Source: Streptosporangiaceae bacterium
Lineage (GTDB): Bacteria; Actinomycetota; Actinomycetes; Streptosporangiales; Streptosporangiaceae
DNA length: 7,314 bases
NCBI GenBank assembly: GCA_030040475.1
Contig: JASHTQ010000200.1
Coordinates: forward strand, 1-7,314
Direction: 5' to 3'
Below, piece by piece: positions 1-4,851 of this stretch. Under the pieces are notes generated by a model. It was not told the origin of the DNA. It ran no database searches and saw nothing but the letters and a program-made list of their open reading frames with translations. Position 1 is the first letter of the stretch, and each line of letters begins with the position of its first letter. The position numbers and the translations under genes were made by a program.

Positions 1-221
1 ATGTGCTGGAGTACGACGATCCGCGCCTCGATCTGACCCTGCTCGTCCTTGGCCGCGTGGTACCCGCCGTTCTCGCGCAGGTCACCCTCCTCGCGGGCCG
101 CCTCGATCTTCTTCGCGATATCGACGCGTCCCGGTCCCGAGAGGTGGTCAAATTCGGCCTTGAGCCGGTCGTATGCGTCCTGGGTCAGCCAGGTGACGCT
201 GTCGTCGCGCGTCTCAGTCAC
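1..221 (-). CDS. greA: Transcription elongation factor GreA, N-terminal part (3' end outside window)
   Basis: GreA binds RNA polymerase through the secondary channel and stimulates cleavage of backtracked transcripts. Read on the minus strand from a GTG at 221-219, the first 73 codons give an N-terminus beginning [20 protein letters not shown]. This is followed by the GreA coiled-coil signature [20 protein letters not shown], the actinobacterial form of the tip region holding the catalytic acidic residues. The start is set by an AGGAG at 232-228, six bases upstream; the other nearby GTG runs into a stop after three sense codons. The rest of the coiled coil and the C-terminal domain lie beyond position 1. 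It is divergent from mca, a pairing I recall from other actinomycetes, including mycobacteria. Identity is very secure. Confidence 0.95.
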   Translation of the reverse strand, partial: MTETRDDSVTWLTQDAYDRLKAEFDHLSGPGRVDIAKKIEAAREEGDLRENGGYHAAKDEQGQIEARIVVLQH

Positions 222-244
222 GGGTCACTCCTAGGTACAAACTG

Positions 245-281
245 CGCAGGACCTTGCGGTCCGCGGGACCGTGCCCGGTCC
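245..281 (-). promoter_or_regulatory. Two tandem hairpins in the greA 5' leader, one with a GNRA loop
   Basis: Four alternating 5-mers, GGACC (249-253), GGTCC (258-262), GGACC (266-270) and GGTCC (277-281), lie just upstream of greA. On the greA-sense strand the nearer pair forms GGACC-GCAA-GGTCC, a GNRA-type tetraloop hairpin. It is extended by CGC/GCG (265-263 with 247-245) around one bulged base. The farther pair closes a GGGCAC loop. The near hairpin is followed by CAGTTTGT, a short U-rich stretch, and ends about 13 nt before the greA ribosome binding site. The structure is seen directly in the sequence. A role in attenuation or mRNA stability is inference, and it assumes the promoter lies further upstream. 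Confidence 0.45.
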
Positions 282-427
282 TCGGGGGTAATCTGCTGAG
301 GCTAACAAGCGTCGGTGACTTGAGCCATCTAGTCAAATGGAGATGCCCCCTCAGGCCCTTTCTTAAGCGCCGGGGGACGGGGAATGTCCGGCCGCCGAAC
401 AGGTGTTGCGGCATTGAAGGGTAAACG

Positions 428-433
428 AGGGAG
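428..433 (+). promoter_or_regulatory. Ribosome binding site that fixes the mca start
   Basis: AGGGAG sits 7 nt before the GTG at 441. It decides between this start and the ATG at 384, which lacks a comparable site and would add 19 low-complexity basic residues absent from the family. Confidence 0.7.
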
Positions 434-440
434 ATCACTG

Positions 441-1328
441 GTGCAAACCCAGCTGCGGCTGATGGCCGTGCATGCGCACCCGGACGACGAGTCGAGCAAG
501 GGTGCCGCCACGATGGCGCGCTACGCCAGCGAGGGCGCGCAGGTGCTCGTCTGCACGCTGACCGGCGGCGAGCGCGGCGACGTGCTCAACCCGGCGATGG
601 ACCGTCCCGAGGTCAAGGCCGAGATGGCCAGCATCCGGCGGGAGGAGATGGAGCGGGCCCGCGAGATCCTCGGGGTGCAGCAGCGCTTCCTCGGGTTCGT
701 CGACTCCGGGCTGCCCGACGGCGACCCGAAGCCCCCGCTGCCCGATGGCTGCTTCGCGCTGACCCCGCTGGCGCAGGCGGCCGAGCCGCTGGTCCGTGCC
801 ATCCGCGAGTTCCGGCCGCACGTCATCCTCACCTACGACGAGCAGGGCGGCTACCCGCACCCCGATCACGTGATGACGCACAACGTCACCGTGGCGGCGT
901 TCGAGGCGGCGGCCGACCCCGACGCCTACCCGGGGACGGGCGACCCGTGGCAGGCGCTGAAGCTGTACTACTTCGCGTCCTTCCACGCCGAGAAGTACGT
1001 GGCGCTGCACGAGGAGATGATCCGCCGCGGGCTCGAGTCGCCGTACACCAAGATCTTCGAGGAGTGGCAGGAGCGGGCCGCCAAGCGCGGCGAGGCGCCG
1101 GAGATCACCACCCGCGTGGCGTGCGGCGAGTTCTTCGAGGTCAGGGACCGCGCGCTGAAGGCGCACGCTACCCAGGTCGACCCGGACGGCTTCTGGTTCC
1201 GCTGCCCGATCGAGGTGCAGCGGGCCGCTTGGCCGACGGAGGACTATCATCTGGCTAGGTCGCTTGTCGATAGCGAACTGCCAGAAGATGACCTCTTCGC
1301 GGGTGTCTGGGAGAAGGTGAGCCTTTGA
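441..1328 (+). CDS. mca: Mycothiol S-conjugate amidase Mca
   Basis: Mca is a zinc amidase that cleaves mycothiol S-conjugates to a mercapturic acid (exported) and GlcN-Ins (recycled), and so acts in actinobacterial thiol detoxification. The 295-aa product is the usual length. It opens with LRLMAVHAHPDDESSKGAAT, the LmbE/PIG-L zinc motif: His13 and Asp16 are ligands and Asp15 is the likely general base. TLTGGERGD follows at about 39-47, and the third ligand is His143 in YPHPDH. Lys20 after DDESS is the residue that separates Mca from the related deacetylase MshB, which has Ser there. The C-terminus RAHATQ-type motif (KAHATQVDP) and FAGVW close match mycobacterial Mca. The start is the GTG preceded by AGGGAG. 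The stop overlaps the next gene's TTG start (TTGA). Confidence 0.95.
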   Translation: MQTQLRLMAVHAHPDDESSKGAATMARYASEGAQVLVCTLTGGERGDVLNPAMDRPEVKAEMASIRREEMERAREILGVQQRFLGFVDSGLPDGDPKPPLPDGCFALTPLAQAAEPLVRAIREFRPHVILTYDEQGGYPHPDHVMTHNVTVAAFEAAADPDAYPGTGDPWQALKLYYFASFHAEKYVALHEEMIRRGLESPYTKIFEEWQERAAKRGEAPEITTRVACGEFFEVRDRALKAHATQVDPDGFWFRCPIEVQRAAWPTEDYHLARSLVDSELPEDDLFAGVWEKVSL

Positions 1329-1540
1329 CGCTCGGTGTAATCGCGGTGCTGGCCGCGTCCTCCTCGTCCGCAAGCAACGACGTCGAGCCCGGAGTGCTCG
1401 GCTTCCTCGTCGTGGCCGGGATTGGCCTCGTGCTTGTCTTCCTGCTGCGCTCGATGAACAAGCAGTTCCACAAGATCGCCCCGCCGTCGGGTCCCGCCGA
1501 GGACGAGGACGCCAAGCATCCAGCCCAGACGCTGGAGTAG
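1325..1540 (+). CDS. Small single-pass membrane protein, mca-linked
   Basis: This is a 71-aa protein of unknown function. It starts at a TTG whose last two bases belong to the mca stop (TTGA), with AAGG of AAGGTGA at 1314-1320 as ribosome binding site, so it is probably translated by coupling to mca. Residues 1-11 are mildly hydrophobic, then comes a Ser/Asp/Glu-rich stretch. One clear transmembrane segment runs at about 23-41 (GVLGFLVVAGIGLVLVFLL), followed by RSMNKQFHKI, a basic amphipathic stretch, and a charged tail rich in Pro, Asp and Glu. From memory, mycobacteria have a similar short membrane gene just after mca (Rv1083), and streptomycetes have comparable ones. No catalytic motif is visible. 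A role in mycothiol metabolism is only suggested by position. An internal GTG at 1346 is a less likely start. Confidence 0.8.
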   Translation: MTLGVIAVLAASSSSASNDVEPGVLGFLVVAGIGLVLVFLLRSMNKQFHKIAPPSGPAEDEDAKHPAQTLE

Positions 1541-1609
1541 CCCTCGCTGGTTCACGACGTCGGCACTTCCGGTTCGTCCTGAAGGCGAGTTGTTACCCGC
1601 TATCACCAG

Positions 1610-1637
1610 TCGACCTAGGCCTCCTCGGTGCTATGGT
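1610..1637 (+). promoter_or_regulatory. Candidate vegetative promoter of the RiPP operon
   Basis: TCGACC (1610-1615), one mismatch from the actinobacterial -35 TTGACC, is separated by 16 nt from TATGGT (1632-1637), a good TAnnnT -10. GTCGAC with a 17-nt spacer is an equivalent reading. Transcription from here would give a leader of roughly 110 nt before the precursor gene. No clear factor-independent terminator separates it from 1540, so read-through from mca is possible. Confidence 0.35.
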
Positions 1638-1661
1638 TTAGCGTGGCCTGGAGATTTACCT

Positions 1662-1734
1662 CATGAGAACTGCGGATGTATCAAACGCATCCCGTACGTC
1701 ATCTCATGCATAGTTGGTGCGTTAGACGCGTTTG
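1662..1734 (+). repeat. Interleaved inverted repeats in the leader of the RiPP operon
   Basis: Two perfect 7-bp inverted repeats are nested out of order: CATGAGA (1662-1668) with TCTCATG (1702-1708), and CAAACGC (1682-1688) with GCGTTTG (1728-1734). Because the arms alternate, the RNA could form either stem, or both together as a pseudoknot. The second arm of the second stem ends 22 nt before the precursor ATG. This could be a regulatory leader, or a DNA operator. Arms this short could also arise by chance in a 216-bp spacer. Confidence 0.35.
1663..1713 (+). CDS. Possible 16-codon upstream ORF (leader peptide)
   Basis: ATG at 1663 opens MRTADVSNASRTSSHA and ends at TAG 1711-1713. GGAG at 1650-1653 stands 9 nt upstream, which is good spacing. 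Its start codon lies inside the CATGAGA arm of the first inverted repeat. It might be a regulatory uORF for the operon. It carries no lasso-leader motif, so it is not a second precursor. It may well be untranslated. Confidence 0.2.
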   Translation: MRTADVSNASRTSSHA

Positions 1735-1756
1735 CACGAAAGGCGGTTAGGACGAC

Positions 1757-1855
1757 ATGACCAAGCGCCGTTATGAAAGGCCAGCACTCAGGCGCCTGGG
1801 TCTGCTCCGGGAGCTCACGAAGCTCTCCGGGTGGAACCACAAGCCTTGGTTCTGA
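1757..1855 (+). CDS. RiPP precursor peptide with canonical lasso-type leader but no macrolactam acceptor
   Basis: This 32-aa ORF (ATG 1757, stop TGA 1853-1855) is preceded by TTAGGA and AAGGCGG at plausible spacing. The leader MTKRRYERPALRRLGLLREL continues to Thr21-Lys22. It fits the lasso leader pattern YxxPxLxxxGxxxxxTx exactly: Tyr6 (-17), Pro9 (-14), Leu11 (-12), Gly15 (-8), Thr21 (-2). Those are the residues read by B1-type leader-binding proteins, and B2 cuts after the residue following Thr. The predicted core is LSGWNHKPWF, only 10 residues and shorter than lasso cores (usually about 15 or more). It has no Asp or Glu at positions 7-9 or anywhere, so the standard ring cannot form. Its only hydroxyl is Ser2; other reactive side chains are His6 and Lys7. 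It is the first gene of the operon, with B1 45 nt downstream. Leader assignment is secure; the mature structure is unknown. Confidence 0.82.
   Translation: MTKRRYERPALRRLGLLRELTKLSGWNHKPWF
1807..1852 (+). repeat. Two hairpins inside the precursor coding sequence
   Basis: CCGGGAGCT (1807-1815) pairs with AGCTCTCCGG (1821-1830) as a 9-bp stem with one bulged base and a CACGA loop, spanning the leader/core junction. GAACCA (1834-1839) pairs with TGGTTC (1847-1852), ending directly at the stop codon. No U-tract follows, so this is not an ordinary terminator. A partial transcriptional or RNA-processing element that sets the precursor to enzyme ratio is possible but unproven. Confidence 0.35.
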
Positions 1856-1900
1856 GCTTGGCCGCACGGTCTGGGGCTGGGGCCCGTTGGCGGGTAGCCG

Positions 1901-2212
1901 ATGGCTACCGGTGACCCGGGACGGGTCCCTGGCCCAGCCCGTAAGCCCACGGTCTTCCCCAGACGGCGTGAGGGTGTCGCCGCCCAAGTGGCAGACGGGG
2001 AGGCCGTGCTCCTTGACATCGAAAGCGGCGAGTACTTCTCCCTCAATTCCGTGGGTAGCCGCATCTGGGAGCTCTGCGATGGCACGAGGTCTATCGCCGA
2101 AATCGTCTCGGTCATCTGCGACGAGTTCGACGTGGCCGAAGACGTGGCCTCGGCCGATGCGGACGACATCCTGGACGAGCTTGAACAGGAAAATCTGGTC
2201 GTCAAGGCGTAG
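1901..2212 (+). CDS. PqqD-like leader-binding protein (lasso B1 / RiPP recognition element)
   Basis: B1 proteins are stand-alone RiPP recognition elements: a three-stranded beta-sheet and helix bundle that bind the leader as an added strand and deliver it to B2 and other enzymes. This 103-aa protein shows the PqqD pattern: AVLLDIESGEYFSLNSVGSR (about 35-54), then IWELCDGTRSIAEIVSVI (about 55-72) and a C-terminal helix DDILDELEQENLVV (about 88-101). The first 15 or so residues are Pro/Gly/Arg-rich and lie outside the domain. The ATG follows a GGCGGG at 6-nt spacing and an in-frame TAG at 1895. It matches the Tyr/Pro/Leu leader encoded just upstream, which makes that peptide its probable ligand. 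Family assignment is strong. Specific B1 function rests on the adjacent precursor and B2 gene. Confidence 0.9.
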   Translation: MATGDPGRVPGPARKPTVFPRRREGVAAQVADGEAVLLDIESGEYFSLNSVGSRIWELCDGTRSIAEIVSVICDEFDVAEDVASADADDILDELEQENLVVKA

Positions 2213-2258
2213 CCTGGCCTCGCCGCGATGGCGGGCGGGCAGTGGTTATGGGGTCTCG

Positions 2259-2678
2259 TTGCCCGTTACCGTGACGGTGGCCGTGGCTGCCCCGTTGCTG
2301 GCCCGCCTGAACCTGGAGCGTTTGCAGCGGTGCCTTGAGCCTGCGCTGCGCTCGTCCCGCCCTGGATCGGCAGATCCGGGCCAGGTGGTCGAGATCGTCG
2401 GCCACCGAATCGACGAGTTGATCCGCTGGGGCAAGCCACTGGTTCGCCCCGGATGCCTCACCAGGGGAATTACCGGCTACTACGTCCTGCGACGGGCCGG
2501 CTTGGACGTCGCCCTGTGTTTCGGCATGGGCCAGGTGCGCGACCCGGGCGCGGCCGGGCACTGCTGGCTTGTTCTGGACGGGGAGCCCGTGCTGGAGGCG
2601 GCGGATCCCCGTGGCGCCTTTATCGAGTTGGTGCGGCTGTCGTCCCACGGGCTGACGAGTGTGAGCCCTACGCCATGA
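2259..2678 (+). CDS. Lasso B2-type leader peptidase (transglutaminase-like cysteine protease)
   Basis: B2 enzymes remove the leader after the Thr-X pair, using a Cys-His-Asp triad in a transglutaminase-like fold. From the TTG at 2259 the protein is 139 aa, typical for stand-alone B2. The hydrophobic/Arg N-terminal helix (PLLARLNLERLQRCLEPAL, about 12-30) is followed by the nucleophile motif PGCLTRGITGYYVLRRAG (Cys66). The GHCWLVLDGEPV motif then supplies His101 and Asp107. The stop overlaps the kinase start (ATGA at 2675-2678). The start is uncertain: TTG 2259 has only GGGG at 5-nt spacing, while GTG 2271 and GTG 2277 are alternatives with no visible site. The predicted cleavage is Lys22/Leu23 of the 1757-1855 peptide. 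In lasso pathways B2 feeds a cyclase, but none is encoded here, so cleavage may be the release step. Confidence 0.87.
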   Translation: MPVTVTVAVAAPLLARLNLERLQRCLEPALRSSRPGSADPGQVVEIVGHRIDELIRWGKPLVRPGCLTRGITGYYVLRRAGLDVALCFGMGQVRDPGAAGHCWLVLDGEPVLEAADPRGAFIELVRLSSHGLTSVSPTP

Positions 2679-3670
2679 ACGTTCGTCCCGCCAACGCGGG
2701 TCCAGCCGCGCGCCTGGCGGATACCTACTCACTGTGCGGCGTAGAGATCAAGGTGAACGCGACCGGAGAGGTGGCGGCTCTTCTCGGCACACGGCTGCGA
2801 TTCCTGCGTAGTCTCGCGGCCAAGCCCGCGTCCGTCGTTTTCGATATCCGAGCAGGCGGAGGCGACGGTTTCGCGGCGTCCCCGGACGGGGCCGCCAGGC
2901 CCGTGTACGACGCGCCGAGCGGTCAGCTGCTGTACTTCGATGCGCTCGATCAGCTGTTTATGGACTACCCCGGCCACCTGCGCATGCTCTGCACCCCCGC
3001 GGCCGGGGTGGTCCAGTCCGCGGTGCTCAGCCAGGGTCCGGGGAGCGTCCTGGCCGCCTATCCCTTTTTCACCATCGCGCTGATGGAGGTGATGAAGCGC
3101 AAGGGGCGCTTCCCGCTGCACGCCGGCTGCGTGGCAAGGGAGGGCCGCGGCGTGCTGCTCGCCGGCACCAGCGGTTCGGGAAAGTCGACGCTGACCGCGG
3201 CCCTGATCATGGACGGCTGGGACTTCTTGAGCGACGACATGGTGTTCCTCGCGCGGCAGTCCGGGGCGACCTTGGCCTGGGGCTTCTCGGACGAGATCGA
3301 CTGCAGCGACGATACGGCGAGAATGTTCTCACAGCTGCGTCACCTGGTGGGCGAGCCGACGCTGGCCGGGCGCGACAAGCACCCGGTCGACGTCGAAGAG
3401 GCGTTCGGCGTGCTCCCCGTTCCGGCTTGCCGGCCGTACGCCCTGATAATGCCGAGGATCTCAGGCGAGCGCAGGAGCGTCCTGACGGCGGTCTCCGCGT
3501 CCCATGCCCTGCGGGAACTCCTGCCGAACATCCTCCTCACCCAGTCCGCCGCCACCCAGGCGCACCTCGACGTGCTGGCCGAGCTGGTCCGGGAGGTGCC
3601 CTGCTATTCGCTGGCCACCGGGACGGACCTGTGTTTCGCCAGCCGCTGCCTGCAGGAGATCCTCGGTTGA
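2675..3670 (+). CDS. HPr kinase-like P-loop kinase
   Basis: This 331-aa protein is of the HprK-related family found in RiPP and HPr-rel-type clusters. The N-terminal half (about 1-130) has no clear motif. The kinase core begins at about 145 with RFPLHAGCVAREGRGVLL, matching the 'HG' strand of HprK. A Walker A loop follows, GTSGSGKST (164-172), then the HprK-like DGWDFLSDD (about 180-188), whose acidic pair binds metal. I do not see the HPr-recognition/K-loop signature of true HprK/P, and no HPr gene is nearby, so a peptide or small-molecule substrate is more likely. In the paeninodin lasso cluster a homologous kinase phosphorylates the precursor's C-terminal Ser. Here the core's only hydroxyl is Ser2, so the target is open. 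It starts at ATGA overlapping B2's stop and ends at TTGA overlapping the next start. Confidence 0.85.
   Translation: MNVRPANAGPAARLADTYSLCGVEIKVNATGEVAALLGTRLRFLRSLAAKPASVVFDIRAGGGDGFAASPDGAARPVYDAPSGQLLYFDALDQLFMDYPGHLRMLCTPAAGVVQSAVLSQGPGSVLAAYPFFTIALMEVMKRKGRFPLHAGCVAREGRGVLLAGTSGSGKSTLTAALIMDGWDFLSDDMVFLARQSGATLAWGFSDEIDCSDDTARMFSQLRHLVGEPTLAGRDKHPVDVEEAFGVLPVPACRPYALIMPRISGERRSVLTAVSASHALRELLPNILLTQSAATQAHLDVLAELVREVPCYSLATGTDLCFASRCLQEILG
3654..3658 (+). promoter_or_regulatory. Ribosome binding site that fixes the TTG start of the nucleotidyltransferase
   Basis: A perfect AGGAG inside the 3' end of the kinase gene stands 8 nt before TTG 3667. No in-frame ATG or GTG lies between the kinase stop and the conserved region, so this site supports the rare start. 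Confidence 0.7.
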
Positions 3671-4848
3671 GCTCTCGTTGGCCAGTTGAGTGCAGGCGAG
3701 CGCTCGTCGCCTCGCTCCGGGCGGGGCCGTCCGCGCAAGCGCCCGCCCAGGCCGGGCCGCCGCTGGCATCGCTCGTCGCCGCCTGCGACCCGGAGCAACT
3801 GGCGGACCTCGTCCTATCCGAGGGGCTGGCCGGGCCGGCCGGTGAGCTGCTGACCGGGTTGCTCCCGCCCGGGCCCGCATACCGGCTGGCTACCGAGGCA
3901 CGCCGGGACGCCGTGCGTCACCTCGCCTACCTCGGCGTGCTCGGGAAATTCGCCGGCGCGCTCGATCAAGCCGACGTGACCTGGGTGGCGCTGAAGGGTC
4001 CGGTGCTGGCCGAGCTGAGCTACCCGGAGGTGCCCCGCGGCTACGCGGACCTCGACCTGATGGTCCTCCCCGGGCAGCTGCGGGAGGCGCTGAATGCCCT
4101 TGAGGCCGCGGGGGCGGTGCTCGCCGAGCCGGACTGGCCATTCGTGGTCAAGGCCGCGAAGGGCCAGCTGAACATGGCCGTGCACGGACTGCCGATGGTC
4201 GACCTGCACTGGCACCTCGTCTACCTCCGCAGCGCCCGCGAGCGGTGGGCGATACCGACCGAGGACCTGTTGCGACGGCGCGAGCTGACCCGGCTGAAGG
4301 AGGTGGACGCCTGGACCCTCGACCGCAACGACTTCCTCGCCCATCTCGCGCTGCACGCGTCGTTCGGGGCGGACCAGCAACTCCGGCGGCTGCTGGACAT
4401 CCAGCGCACCATCGCCAGCCGGGAACCCGACTGGGAAGTGCTCGTGCAGCGCTGCCGTGCCTGGCGAGTGGCGCTGCCGGTGAGCGTCATGCTCAACCGA
4501 ACGCGCGAGACTCTAGGGGCGGCCGTACCCGAAGAGGTGGTGAAGGAACTAGCGGGATGCAGGTCGAACCGTCTGGTGGTCCGCCAGCTCAGCGAGTGGG
4601 CTCCGAGCGGCCGTATGCCCGGCGGGCGGTCGGTAAAAAACGGCCTCACGCGTTCGCTGCGGGACGGCCTGCTGGCCACCGCGGGCGAGTTTGCCGGCCA
4701 GACTCGGCAGGCGATCGCGCAGTTGCTCCAGCCGAGACCGGCGGGATCCGACGAGCCCGGCCCGTGTGACGGCCAGGGAACCCCCGCCGGATTCGAGAGG
4801 TACCTCGAGATGGTCGACAGAGCGGATCGCTACGGGCACCTGGGGTGA
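3667..4848 (+). CDS. Nucleotidyltransferase-fold protein (NTP_transf_5 type)
   Basis: This 393-aa protein starts at TTG 3667, which shares TGA with the kinase stop. Hallmarks of the PF14907-like nucleotidyltransferase family are visible: an N-terminal helical part, WVALKGPVLAELSY (about 106-119), then RGYADLDLMV (124-133) with Asp128 and Asp130 as the DxD metal pair. VDLHWHLVY follows at about 178-186, with Asp179 as a likely third carboxylate. The C-terminal half is helical and Arg-rich. Family members sit beside HprK-like kinases, PqqD-like proteins and B2 enzymes in lasso-type and exopolysaccharide-type loci; their substrates are mostly unknown. Transfer of a nucleotide or other group to the peptide is inferred from context. 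An ORF extending in frame to 3427 exists, but the extension overlaps the kinase and resembles nothing. The flippase gene begins 3 nt after the stop. Confidence 0.83.
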   Translation: MSSRWPVECRRALVASLRAGPSAQAPAQAGPPLASLVAACDPEQLADLVLSEGLAGPAGELLTGLLPPGPAYRLATEARRDAVRHLAYLGVLGKFAGALDQADVTWVALKGPVLAELSYPEVPRGYADLDLMVLPGQLREALNALEAAGAVLAEPDWPFVVKAAKGQLNMAVHGLPMVDLHWHLVYLRSARERWAIPTEDLLRRRELTRLKEVDAWTLDRNDFLAHLALHASFGADQQLRRLLDIQRTIASREPDWEVLVQRCRAWRVALPVSVMLNRTRETLGAAVPEEVVKELAGCRSNRLVVRQLSEWAPSGRMPGGRSVKNGLTRSLRDGLLATAGEFAGQTRQAIAQLLQPRPAGSDEPGPCDGQGTPAGFERYLEMVDRADRYGHLG

Positions 4849-4851
4849 ACG

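Noticed and set aside
316..335. TGACT/AGTCA dyad between greA and mca as operator or promoter
   Set aside because: The arms are only 5 bp. TTGACT on the minus strand has no acceptable -10 at 16-18 nt, so I could not support a promoter call.
384..440. Upstream ATG start for mca
   Set aside because: It adds 19 basic low-complexity residues not found in Mca. The GTG at 441 has a good AGGGAG.
441..1328. MshB (GlcNAc-Ins deacetylase) instead of Mca
   Set aside because: The Lys after DDESS and close agreement over the full length with Mca, including LRLMAVHAHPDDESS, favour Mca.
435..1373. Minus-strand open frame opposite mca
   Set aside because: It is a shadow of a well-identified gene; its His/Arg/Leu-rich composition matches no family I recognise.
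1757..1855. Ordinary lasso peptide precursor
   Set aside because: The leader fits, but the core has no Asp/Glu at positions 7-9 or elsewhere, is only 10 residues long, and no cyclase gene is present in the operon.
1773..2258. N-terminal extension of the B2 frame back to 1773
   Set aside because: It would overlap the precursor and all of B1 in another frame. The extension is Ser/Arg/Pro-rich and unlike B2; conserved sequence begins only after about 2260.
2453..2674. N-terminal extension of the kinase frame
   Set aside because: It lies inside B2 in another frame. ATG 2675 forms a standard ATGA overlap.
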